Shown here: piece by piece, positions 44,730 through 55,764 of the stretch
Layout: every line of letters starts with the position of its first letter
Numbering within the stretch: position 1 is the first letter of the stretch
From: Arabidopsis thaliana
Lineage: Eukaryota; Streptophyta; Magnoliopsida; Brassicales; Brassicaceae
Length of the DNA: 64,000 nt
Assembly: GCF_000001735.4 (NCBI RefSeq)
Contig: NC_003070.9
Span: 3,844,001-3,908,000 of the forward strand
Direction: 5' to 3'
The notes under the pieces: model-generated
Told to the model about the DNA's origin: nothing
The model's database searches: none
What the model saw: the letters and a program-made list of their open reading frames with translations, nothing else
Translations under genes and position numbers: made by a program

Positions 44730-46649
44730 ATGTCTAATTCAAACCAACCACTTCTTTCCAAACCAAAGTCTCTTAAGCACAAGAATCTATGCCTTGTCCT
44801 CTCCTTCGTAGCCATTCTTGGCTCTGTGGCTTTCTTCACAGCCCAATTAATCTCCGTTAACACCAACAATAATGATGATTCCTTATTAACTACGAGCCAG
44901 ATTTGCCATGGAGCTCACGACCAAGACTCATGCCAAGCTCTCTTGTCCGAATTCACGACGTTGTCGCTCTCAAAGCTCAACCGCCTTGACCTATTGCACG
45001 TGTTTTTGAAGAACTCGGTGTGGCGGCTTGAGAGCACGATGACCATGGTGAGCGAGGCTAGGATCCGCTCGAACGGTGTTAGAGACAAGGCAGGTTTTGC
45101 TGACTGCGAGGAGATGATGGACGTATCAAAGGATCGGATGATGAGTTCGATGGAGGAACTTCGCGGAGGAAACTATAATCTTGAGTCATACTCAAACGTT
45201 CATACTTGGCTGAGCAGTGTGCTTACAAACTACATGACATGTTTAGAAAGTATTAGTGATGTCTCCGTCAACTCTAAGCAAATAGTCAAGCCACAACTCG
45301 AGGACTTGGTTTCTAGGGCAAGAGTGGCTCTAGCCATCTTTGTCTCCGTCTTGCCTGCCAGAGACGATCTCAAAATGATCATTTCCAATCGCTTCCCGTC
45401 GTGGCTAACTGCTCTTGACAGAAAGCTTTTAGAATCTTCTCCCAAGGTAATAAAAAATCATGTTCAATTCTTATACTTCAATTAATAAATATGGCCAATA
45501 TATTTCTAGGAAAGAAAAAGTTTCGGTTGTAATGTAACAAAAAAATAACTTTTACCTATCTTTCGTCATTCAAACTCTAAACACTTTGACCTTTTACTAG
45601 ACACTTAAGGTGACCGCGAACGTTGTGGTGGCAAAAGACGGCACCGGAAAGTTCAAAACAGTGAATGAGGCAGTGGCGGCAGCACCGGAGAACAGCAATA
45701 CAAGATACGTTATATACGTAAAGAAAGGGGTTTACAAAGAAACTATTGACATAGGAAAGAAAAAGAAGAACTTAATGCTTGTTGGTGATGGCAAAGACGC
45801 AACGATCATAACCGGTAGTTTGAATGTCATTGATGGATCCACCACCTTCAGATCAGCCACTGTTGGTAATATAACATTTTTCTTTCATTTGTGTCTTTTA
45901 AGTTATTACATTCTTGTATCCGAAGAACTTAAAATATTGCTTTGAAAACATGTACAGCTGCCAATGGAGACGGGTTTATGGCACAAGACATATGGTTCCA
46001 AAACACTGCAGGGCCGGCAAAGCACCAGGCTGTGGCTCTACGAGTGAGTGCTGATCAAACTGTTATAAATCGTTGTCGCATAGATGCGTATCAAGACACG
46101 CTCTACACTCACACGTTGAGACAATTCTACCGCGACAGCTACATCACCGGTACCGTAGATTTCATCTTCGGAAACTCTGCTGTGGTATTCCAGAACTGCG
46201 ACATCGTGGCACGAAATCCTGGAGCTGGGCAAAAGAACATGTTAACGGCTCAAGGACGGGAGGATCAGAACCAGAACACCGCCATTTCGATCCAAAAATG
46301 TAAGATAACGGCTAGTTCGGATCTTGCTCCTGTAAAAGGATCTGTGAAAACGTTCCTTGGTCGACCGTGGAAGTTGTACTCAAGAACAGTGATCATGCAG
46401 TCTTTCATTGACAACCACATTGACCCGGCTGGTTGGTTCCCATGGGATGGTGAGTTTGCGCTCTCCACATTGTATTATGGAGAGTATGCAAATACCGGTC
46501 CTGGAGCGGATACGAGTAAGAGAGTGAATTGGAAGGGATTTAAAGTTATTAAAGACTCAAAAGAGGCCGAACAATTCACTGTGGCGAAGCTTATTCAAGG
46601 AGGATTATGGTTGAAACCCACTGGAGTTACTTTCCAAGAGTGGCTTTGA
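44730..46649 (+). CDS. PMEPCRA: Type I pectin methylesterase with PMEI pro-domain
   Basis: Three exons: 44730-45446, 45601-45865 and 45958-46649, giving 557 residues. An N-terminal membrane segment (LCLVLSFVAILGSVAFFTAQ) precedes the PMEI-like pro-region, then the subtilase processing motif RKLL (231-234) and the catalytic PME domain. Active-site elements are all present: QDTL (373-376; Gln373, Asp374), DFIFGN (395-400; Asp395) and the arginine of LGRPW (Arg463). PMEs demethylate homogalacturonan in the wall, changing stiffness and calcium binding. I recall this protein (At1g11580, also called PME18) as a carrot-PME-like enzyme. The ATG at 44730 is preferred to one at 44667 because it gives the family-type N terminus. 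PME19 lies 2 kb downstream in the same direction. Confidence 0.95.
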
Positions 46650-46885
46650 TTTTAATGTCTACTTGTTCTTGTACTTTGTGTTGTGTTACCTCTGTTTTAG
46701 TTTGATGTATTTTTTCTGGTTTGTTTTGTATGACTTACCCAATAAATAACATGCTCTGTTTCGCAAGTATTAGGTTAATAATGTTTAATACAATAAATTT
46801 AGTGATGTGGCATATAATATTTTGAATAACTTTAATACTAATTAATTGAATTTTTTTAATATATAATCATACTGCCACTCATCAG

Positions 46886-46931
46886 TTATAACACCATCAT
46901 TCTACCCAAAAAAAAAATTATAACACCATCA
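46886..46931 (+). repeat. A-run micro-insertion with 14-bp direct repeat
   Basis: TTATAACACCATCA at 46886-46899 is repeated at 46918-46931. The 18-bp insert is TTCTACCC followed by ten A's. Confidence 0.82.
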
Positions 46932-47214
46932 ATTTTTTTTTTTTTTATGGGATTATTATATGTACTAGATGACCCAAACTTTGAGAATATTTTCATGAAT
47001 AATATAAATTTTTTAAGTTGATTACATTATTTATCAAAAACAGTAGTTACCAAAAATAATAGTTTCATATTAAATTTTACACGTTGGTCATATAGGGGAT
47101 TTTTGCGTACTGCATTCTGCATTGCATGTCAACACAGTGTATCAGCATGTGATATAATTTTACTATAAGTAGAGCATTCACCAGTCGTGAATTTTCGGAA
47201 TATATATTGATGAT

Positions 47215-47427
47215 AACGTCGGTTGTTAAATGACACAAAAATAATGACGTCGGTTTGAGAACCGTCGTTACATCGTCCGACGCAAATTATATTGGCTTCA
47301 GTTAATCAAATGACGGTAAGTTTTACGTCATTATAATTTGCATCGGTTTAATGAGTTTAGCGACGGTTTTCAATTTTGACGCAAAAGTCAAAAGCTCATG
47401 CTTTGTATCACTTCTACAACCGACGCA
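47215..47427. mobile_element. Palindromic foldback/MITE-like element
   Basis: Two arms of about 100 bp in inverted orientation with a short spacer. Outer ends: CGTCGGTTGT at 47217-47226 and ACAACCGACG at 47416-47425. Inner ends: CCGACGCAAATTATA at 47277-47291 and TATAATTTGCATCGG at 47332-47346. Between them GAACCGTCGTTA faces GCGACGGTTTTC. Arms are diverged, so it is old. No coding capacity. No clear target-site duplication, so the superfamily is unassigned. Confidence 0.6.
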
Positions 47428-48547
47428 TATCCACTGTATTTATTTTCTATTTTTTTCCGTTTTCTATTATTTCTGTATTTCTCAATACAATAAAAATTCA
47501 AACTAACCAAAATTCAGAAAAAAACAGTATATTATATATAAAATCAATTGCCGCCCAAAAATAATAATCTGTTTTACAATGAATATAACTGAACAATTAT
47601 ACATATATCTAGCAAATCTATCTCTTGGCATTTCTAAAGTAATAATCTCCATTGAAGAGCTACAACTTTGTGTTTGCTAAAACTTTTTCACCTGGAACAA
47701 AATGAGTGTAATGGGAGATTTAAAAATCAACATATGCATACAAAAATATTCCAGAAAGAAGAGAGAGATAATAAGGACAACAAATTTTGAGTCACATCAT
47801 ATTTGTTGTGATGGGCTCCATCCCATTGATAAATACCTTAATCAACCGATTGTCAGCTGAATTCCTCATGCTAATACCTAACTATACAATATTATAATTG
47901 CCATATACTAGAAAACTAGCAGATTACACAACAATATAGAAAAGACACAAACATAAGAAAGAAGCCTATGCGACAATTACTACAGATAGAGTGTATCTTT
48001 TCGGGTAAACATTGTAACGTAGTGAAAGTTGAGAGTGAATTGCCTAACAACCGATAGAATGAACCAAAAAGAAAAAAAAGAACATCTTTTCTAACGCCCA
48101 AAAAAAAAAACCTAGAGTTTTTTTTATTTATTAGGTACATATTGTCTTTTCTAGTACTAAAACAATAATGGCTAAGTCTCATCCTCACACGCAAGAGATT
48201 AAGGTTGAGAATATATTGTATTGTTGTTAGCATAAACTAAAATGGATGAAACCAATTTCTATCAAATACATATTTTTTTTAGCCATTTAGAGTACATTGG
48301 AAAACAAGTATTTCAACTAAATTACTCTAAGACAATTTTTCTTCAATCTTTTATGAGATAAAAATTTTGGACCACTTTTCTTTTCTGTTCTTTGTGGATA
48401 ATAAAACCAAACTTCACTGAATTATAGCTTCAATTCACATTGTACTGAATTTTTAGATTGATCTCAAAATAAAGTTTTTTTTCTAAATATTATCTTTTAT
48501 CGAATACAATTAATTAAAGGGTAAATTGATTAAGTTGCTTTGCTTTG

Positions 48548-48554
48548 TATATAA
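48548..48554 (+). promoter_or_regulatory. TATA box of PME19
   Basis: TATATAA 80 bp before the start codon, in the expected position for a leader of about 50 nt. Confidence 0.55.
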
Positions 48555-48633
48555 GACCACCATCGCTCCATCCTCTTTCATCAGTTAAGATAATATATAT
48601 TCAGTAATTAAGAGAGAAGAAATAAACACAAAA

Positions 48634-50620
48634 ATGTTGGTTAAAGTTTTCTCTTTTTTCATCCTTATGATAACAATGGTGGTTATTGGTGTTAGCAAAG
48701 AATATTGTGATGACAAACAGTCATGTCAAAACTTTTTGTTGGAGCTTAAGGCGGGTTCATCGTCACTCTCGGAGATTAGACGTCGTGACTTATTGATCAT
48801 CGTTTTGAAGAATTCCGTACGGAGGATCGACATGGTTATGATTGGTGTGATGGATGATACAAAACAACATGAGGAGATGGAGAATGATTTGCTTGGTGTG
48901 AAGGAGGACACAAAACTATTTGAGGAGATGATGGAGTCGACAAAAGATAGGATGATCCGTTCGGTGGAGGAACTCTTAGGAGGAGAATTTCCTAATCGTG
49001 GATCTTACGAGAACGTCCACACTTGGCTCAGTAGCGTTCTTACTAGTTACATCACATGTATCGACGAAATTGGTGAAGGTGCCTATAAACGCCGTGTCGA
49101 GCCAAAGCTTGAAGACCTCATTTCTAGGGCAAGAATAGCTTTGGCTCTCTTTATCTCCATTTCACCGAGAGACAACACCGAACTTATCTCGGTGATTCCC
49201 AATAGCCCTTCTTGGTTATTCCATGTTGACAAGAAAGATCTATATCTCAATGCTGAGGTAATAAAACAGAACCCTTATATTTTGAAATTATAATTTGATA
49301 ATCGTGAAAACCCATATTAAGGATTTACTTGATACTCAAGTAACAAATATTTAGGATTTTTATATTTACCTTTTATTGTATTTACTTTTAGGTAGATAAT
49401 TCATTTTCCTTAGAGATCAGCCCTTGTATAAAAATAGACCTTAAGGTCACGTAATGAAGAACACAATTCGATCGATATGTTTGCAACTCTTAACAAACCT
49501 TTTATCCTTTTTTTTCTTTCTTTCTACTGCTTATAGAATTTCTTCCGTTTCTTATAAAGCAGGCTCTAAAGAAGATTGCTGATGTTGTGGTCGCGAAGGA
49601 TGGGACCGGAAAGTACAGCACAGTGAATGCGGCCATTGCAGCGGCACCTCAACACAGCCAAAAGAGATTCGTCATCTATATAAAGACAGGCATTTATGAT
49701 GAAATCGTCGTCATTGAGAATACGAAACCCAATTTAACTCTTATAGGTGATGGTCAAGATTTAACCATCATCACGAGCAATTTAAGTGCTAGCAATGTTA
49801 GAAGAACGTTCAACACCGCAACTGTTGGTAAGAATTTGTATTCTCTTCTTGAATAATTTATAGTTTTCTCTTCTTTATACCAAACTATAACATTCTTAAA
49901 GACATTACTAATTATTCTAGAAATATATTTGAAGCTTCTAATGGTAATGGATTCATCGGAGTAGACATGTGCTTCCGAAACACGGCCGGGCCGGCAAAAG
50001 GACCAGCTGTTGCCCTCCGTGTGAGTGGTGATATGTCCGTCATTTATAGATGCCGTGTCGAGGGATATCAGGATGCCTTGTATCCTCACAGTGACCGCCA
50101 GTTTTATAGAGAGTGCTTTATTACCGGCACTGTAGATTTCATTTGTGGGAACGCGGTGGCGGTCTTTCAATTCTGCCAGATTGTAGCAAGACAACCTAAG
50201 ATGGGGCAGAGCAATGTCATAACCGCTCAGTCACGCGCATTTAAGGACATTTACTCGGGCTTCACGATTCAAAAATGCAACATTACTGCAAGCTCGGATC
50301 TAGACACGACAACCGTTAAAACGTATCTTGGAAGACCTTGGAGGATATTTTCAACAGTCGCAGTTATGCAGTCTTTCATCGGTGATTTAGTTGATCCCGC
50401 TGGCTGGACTCCTTGGGAAGGAGAAACTGGTTTGTCAACTCTCCACTACCGCGAATATCAAAACAGGGGTCCAGGAGCTGTGACTAGCAGAAGGGTGAAG
50501 TGGTCAGGCTTTAAAGTTATGAAAGATCCTAAACAGGCTACAGAATTCACTGTAGCCAAGCTCTTAGATGGAGAAACTTGGTTGAAAGAAACTCGAATCC
50601 CATATGAAAGTGGATTGTAA
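48634..50620 (+). CDS. PME19: Type I pectin methylesterase with PMEI pro-domain
   Basis: Three exons: 48634-49257, 49563-49827 and 49935-50620, giving 524 residues. Intron positions and phases match PMEPCRA, so the two are tandem duplicates. A signal peptide (VFSFFILMITMVVIGV) leads a pro-region with an acidic insertion (TKQHEEMENDLLGVKEDTKL). Catalytic residues are kept, but both active-site motifs vary: QDAL at 342-345 for QDTL and DFICGN at 364-369 for DFIFGN; Arg430 of LGRPW is intact. The RKLL processing motif of PMEPCRA is replaced by KKDL (DKKDLYLN), so cleavage of the pro-domain may be poor. It ends in RIPYESGL. Symbol from memory (At1g11590). Confidence 0.93.
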
Positions 50621-50689
50621 TAATGTTGTTCCATGCTTCACATGTATAACGTACTAAATAAAAGATATTATTCTTCTATAATTTTTTCC

Positions 50690-53150
50690 ATGATTTTCTA
50701 CAAAGATGGTAAGAAAGTGATATCAGGGAAATATCACGAAGGGATTTACTATCTTGAAGGCACGGTTGTTAAGGCTGAAAAGAGTGTACCACATGCTGAA
50801 AATGGTGGAAAAAGTGTTGTCAAGGCTGTAGTTGGAGTGAGGAAGAAGAAGTCAAGGAAGGTGACTTTCAACGTGAATTTAATTTAAGGACCTACTCCAT
50901 ATGGCTTTGGAACAAAGGAATCATCAGTTCAAGGTGGAGATGAATCCTCAACAGAAGAATCAGATTGTTTAGAGGAGGTTAAATCTGCGAAAAGTGAAGG
51001 ACCTTCTGATGACCAGCCACTGTTGAGAGATCACAACAAGGAGTGGATGTTGTGTGATAGTAAAATGAAGGATGAAAGGATTACGATGCCAGAAAGTATC
51101 ATTAAGAAAGGGGACTCGTTAAAGTTGAAATGAAAGAGTTGGAAAAAGCTTCAAGGATTCAGGGAATGGAGGTTAACAGAGATAAAGCTAAGGGAGTTCT
51201 AGCTCTGTTACAAGAAAGTCAGGAAAAGGAAGCTAAAACTTTCAAAATGAATGAAGCTACAGTAGTTGGTACCAACTACATCTCATTTCAGATTAATGAG
51301 CTTAACTACAGAAGGGAAGGAATCGGGAACCGAACTTATGGACACAAGATTTCAGATCATCACAGATTTGGTATCCAAAGGAGATGTTGTCCTAAACAAG
51401 ATACTAAAAACAATTGAACCAACAGATGTTATGACTCAAGCAATAGATGGAGAGGACTTTCATGCTTGCTACGATCTCCTCAACATCGTAAGGAGGACGA
51501 CACAGCTCCAGGTAACTCCACTATCGATATTGTACGCTGGAAGGAAGAACAGCAGAGAAACAAGTCAACTTTGGGAAAAATTGTTATGTCGATAGGAAGA
51601 CTTCATAAGGGTTAATGGAGTTACCTGTAGGCGCCTGGAAATACGGTGAGGAGACTTATATTCCAGGTGGAGCTGCAGATTCTGATTCCATGTGGAGTTT
51701 CTGTGATGAAGATTCAAGAAATCCGAGTTAGGATTTCAGCGGCTCAAAGGGGAAAAAGAATCAGCAGCAAGAGAGGAGATGATTCATGGTTAAGAGAGTA
51801 CCTGAAGTCATCAAGGAGAAAAAGAACACCAGTTCATCAAAGGAGCTGCTGTGAAAATTCAAAGTTAGAATGTTATGTAATCTATGAAAATCGAAAGAGA
51901 CCTAATGAAGGAAGATCAGGTTAAGAAGAGTTACCGGAGCTCATCTTAACAGATGAAGGCTTCGTTGTTCATTGGAGAAACAGTCCTAGTGTTTGTGACT
52001 TGATCTTGCAGGACTGTGAAGAAGCTACCTCGGAATATTTTGGAGCCGTGTTAGAAAGTGATAGGTTCCATGAAAGTTTCAGCGAGAAAACTTGGTGGAT
52101 CAAGAAACAAAAAAAAAGGAGGGAATTAGGGTTCTCGGGCAAAATCCAGAAATTGAGATGGAGCAGCTACAGCCTAAAGGCAATAGAAATTGGGGGGATA
52201 AAATTGCTCACCTTTGGATTTCTGGAAGTGACAGTGGAAGATGGAGCTCGTCGGAAGAAACCTACCGTGGTAACAAAATTGAAATTTGTCAACTTTCAAA
52301 AATTTTGAATTCTCAGAAGATCTTAATCTCTAAGTGTGAAGAAGAGACAAGAGAGAGATTAGATTTACCTGAGATTTGCAGAGGAATCAATGGTCGGATT
52401 CGCGGGAAAAGAGGTGGAGCTCACCAATGGAGACTGAAATTGAATTTGAAGTGTCTCAAAATTTCAGAAGAGATACTCTCTAATCATCACAACAACGAGA
52501 AAATGAGAGATTGGAGAGTACCATGAGTTGTGCGGTGATGGTGGCGGTCCGATTCGGCGGAGTTAAACGCAGCCGGAGTTAATTGATGGTGAAGATGATT
52601 GTGATGTTGTGATGTGTCACGGACGAGAGGCCTGGATGAGAGACGAAGAGAAGTCTCTTGTTTCACCAGAACGGAGAGCAACCAAGAAAAGGTGAAGGTT
52701 TGCAGTTGCTTTCGCCGGAGGTAGCCATCAAAGTAGTCAGAATCTGAGTTTGATTTTGTCATCGAAAGGCAAGCTCCATCTTCTCCATGTCGAGAAAAAG
52801 AGAACTCGGTGGGGAAAGGAGGAGACGATGGCTGACGGGAAAAAAGTCCTATGTTCGTCGAAGGAGGTTGGAATCCGGCAGTGGTGTTGATTTCACGAGA
52901 TGACGTTGGTTGTCGGAGATGTCGATGTCGTCGTGGAAGTGTGTTGTTGCCAAAAGGTGGAGATTGTTATTGAGTTTGACCAAAACACAACATTGGGCTT
53001 TTATTGGGCCAAACGGAGTTGACATAAAGAGAAGAAGAGCAAAAGTAACCCATCACATATATATATATATATATATATCTACGTGGGATATGAATCATAA
53101 TAATATGATAAGAGTGATAGTGGTGGTAACTAGATGTCATATTTAATGTT
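50690..53150 (+). mobile_element. Fossil Ty1/copia-like LTR retrotransposon, 3' part
   Basis: Begins just after PME19. At the left are remnants resembling the copia gag-pre-integrase region (GIYYLEGTVVKAE). Most of the rest is degenerate Glu/Lys-rich coding or leader-like sequence without a recognisable integrase or reverse transcriptase. Near 52952 is a purine-rich tract (AAAAGGTGGAGA) followed by TTGTTA, the usual copia boundary between polypurine tract and 3' LTR, so the LTR probably starts at about 52965; its end near 53150 is uncertain. No 5' LTR was found. The copy is broken many times over and looks old. Family assignment is moderate. Confidence 0.5.
53057..53078. repeat. (AT)11 microsatellite
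   Basis: Eleven AT units in a row, inside or at the edge of the presumed LTR. Confidence 0.9.
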
Positions 53151-54001
53151 TAGAGAGAAAGAGAAGAAACGAGAGACTAATATAAATGATTTAATGTGAA
53201 TATGAATTATTTAATGTTTTTTAATAAATAAATTTATATGCATTTTGCTTTAATATATGTCATATTTTCTTATGTTTATACAATTTTTCTAATATAAAAC
53301 TCATAAATTTTAAAAATATAATTCAATAAAATAGTCCTTGTGATTAAATGGCTATTGTAATTAAATATGAAGTACTAATAAATTTAGAAAGACTAATAGT
53401 ATATTATTTATTTTAGTTTATAAATTTAATAAAATAGAAATTTACATTTTGATAATTTTTATATTATTTGGTTATAAAATATTAGAAATTTTTCCATATT
53501 TTCAAATATTTTCATATTTTCTTATTTTATTTTTTTTCATTTCACAAAAATCTAATAAAAAAGAAAATAAAAATAGTTTCATAAAATTTAATTAGCGAGA
53601 TTATTTGTTGTTTAAAATCCTATAAAGACGTACTAAGAAGAAAATAATTTTGACTTTTCTATAATATAGATTAGTTATTTTTTTATTTATTTAATTTCTC
53701 CTAAAACCATTAAAAGAGAGGCTCTTAGATCTCAGTCAAATAGTAACAACATGTTTTTCAAATCTAAGAAAAGAAAATTATCTTATGGGTTGTCATATTG
53801 CTGTTAAATCAAAATCAAATATTTTTCTTACCTAAATAAATGGTCAAATTATCAAAAAAAAGAAAATATTGAATTGTTTGACAAATTGCTAATAAATTAA
53901 ATCATTTTATTATGGTACATAATCTGTAAGCATTTAATTTTGAAAAACTTTTCAGCCTATATAAATCTCACGTAAATTCCAAAACACACAGAACAAGAAA
54001 A
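53151..54001. other. Very AT-rich intergenic region and promoter
   Basis: Almost only A/T, without coding frames. A TATATAAA at 53958-53965 lies only 37 bp before the start codon of the next gene. Confidence 0.55.
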
Positions 54002-54571
54002 ATGGTTGCTTACGTCGATAAAAACTTTTCATTGGCTTGTTTTTTGGTTTTACTTCTTTTTGTTGACTCATCGTATGCAAGGTTTAATATGTTGGTTACA
54101 AAAGATCAGATCCACACAATATGCACCAAACAAGATATCAATTCTTCATATTGTTTTCAAGTTCTAAACGCAAATCCTGAAATTGCTAGATTAGATTTTC
54201 CTAGTCTCTTCAAATTTGTGCTTAATTATCAGGCTCAAAATATTTCGGATACGCTGAAGCAGTTTAAATTATCAGGAGGTTACACGCCGGGTGTTGAATC
54301 TCAATATAGCTTATGCATAAAATTATATGGATGGGCTTTCGATAATCGTGATAGTATCCTCAGATATTTGGCTGCCAAAGACTATAACAGCGTAAGCACT
54401 ATGATCGGTGGAACGTTGGAAGATATGTTTACGTGTACTGATGATTTGTCAACAATGAAGCCAGTACCACAATTTTTTATGACGGAAAGTAATTTGATTA
54501 AAGAATTATCTAAGATTCTCGCAGTGATTCTTGAATGTTTCATAAGTAAGAGAAAAGAATTCTGTAATTGA
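54002..54571 (+). CDS. PMEI-domain secreted protein (invertase/pectin methylesterase inhibitor superfamily)
   Basis: Intronless, 189 residues. The signal peptide (LACFLVLLLFVDSSYA) precedes a domain beginning IHTICTKQDINSSYC. Four cysteines at 41, 51, 105 and 145 match the two conserved disulfides of PMEI proteins, and YSLCIKLYGWAFD and MFTCTDDL are in the positions of the family motifs; two extra cysteines are at 179 and 188. PMEIs bind pectin methylesterases, or invertases in the sister group. The sequence is divergent, so which partner, or whether it inhibits at all, is open. It is 3.4 kb downstream of PME19 across the LTR fossil. AT-rich codon use differs from the PME genes. Confidence 0.82.
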   Translation: MVAYVDKNFSLACFLVLLLFVDSSYARFNMLVTKDQIHTICTKQDINSSYCFQVLNANPEIARLDFPSLFKFVLNYQAQNISDTLKQFKLSGGYTPGVESQYSLCIKLYGWAFDNRDSILRYLAAKDYNSVSTMIGGTLEDMFTCTDDLSTMKPVPQFFMTESNLIKELSKILAVILECFISKRKEFCN

Positions 54572-54642
54572 GATCTATAATAATAATAATATTAGTATGA
54601 TTGTTTTCATTATAATAATAATAATATTAGTATGTTTACATG

Positions 54643-55764
54643 TGGCTAACTTTGACGCTTTCTCTTGCTTATGGCTCTTTGATGATGCTTGTCTCTTGGG
54701 TCACTCGAGTTGCAGAAGCTCTTAAAATCGATCTCGATTTCTGGAAATCTTTGTTCCCGGTAAAGGATCTAACTTTCATTACTGTTGTTTCTTCATAAAT
54801 TGTCTTGCTTTAGGTGTGTTTGATTTTGAATGGGACACATCTTTAGATTAAGTGTGTAAGTAGTATTGATGGAACTGTATGATGATGATTTTGATTGTTC
54901 AGGTGGCTTTGGCGCATACAATTGGACATGTTGAAGCGATAGTGAGTATGTCTAAAGTAGTAGTGTCCTTCACACACACATCATCAAAAGCAGTGAGGCA
55001 GCCTTTGGCGTCCTTGTCTCAAGCCTCTTCTTGGGCGAGTCATTCCCTCTACATGTTTACCTCTCCCTCTTACCCATTATTTGAGGATGTGCTCTTGCTG
55101 CTGTTACGGAGCTCAACTTCAGTATGATAGGTACTTAACAACATCCTATTGATACCTTAAGAAGCTAATGCAATTCAATGAAATGTTTTGAGATGTTGAT
55201 ATACGGGTGTTTCTTGGGGGTTTTCAGGGTTTATGGGGGCGATGATATCAAATTTGGCGTTTGTGTTTCGTAACATATTCTCAAAGAAGGGAATGAAGGG
55301 GAAGTCAGTGAGTGTGATGAATTACTATGCTTGCTTATCTATGATGACTCTTCTCATTGTTACTCCTTTCGCCAATTATGTGGAAGGTCCCCAAATGTGG
55401 GTTGATGGTTGGCAAAACGATGTCTCCAAATCGGACCAAACTTTGTCTAGTAAGTTTATATTGATGTTGTACAATACAAAAGAGACAAAAAAAATCAAAG
55501 AAGTTGATTTAAAACCTTGTAAGGTATTTGATTCTAAATGTTTGAATTCAGGTGGGTAGTGGCACATAGTGTTTTCTACCATTTGTATAATCAAGTCTCA
55601 TACATGTCTCTCGACTAGATTTCACCACTGACATTTAGCGCTGGAAACACAATGAAGCGGATCTCATTCCTCGTTGCCTCTATCATCATCTTCCAAACCC
55701 TCTTAAACATGTCAATGCCCTGGGTGCTGCCATCGCGATTCTTGGAACTTTCATTTATTCTCAG
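54643..55764 (+). pseudogene. Glucose-6-phosphate/phosphate translocator (GPT) pseudogene
   Basis: Relics of at least three exons of a plastid GPT: LTLSLAYGSLMMLVSWVTRV and LDFWKSLFPV (54643-54760), VALAHTIGHVEAIVSMSKVV and VSFTHTSSKA (54901-55000), and GFMGAMISNLAFVFRNIFSK, SVMNYYACLSMMTLLIVTPF, VEGPQMWVDGWQNDVS (55228-55430). A last block (55559-55764) reads HSVFYHLYNQVSYMSLD, then a TAG in place of Gln, then ISPLTFSAGNTMKRISFLVA. The transit peptide and first membrane helices are missing, the second block loses frame after SFTHTSSKA, and the third ends in foreign sequence after SKSDQT. Closest memory match is GPT2 (At1g61800). Confidence 0.8.

Larger units (their letters stand above)
46650..48633. 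other. Intergenic region between the two PME genes
   Basis: AT-rich, with a palindromic element at 47215-47427 and an A-run micro-insertion at 46886-46931. Small frames, such as one near 47376, have no recognisable product. Confidence 0.55.
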
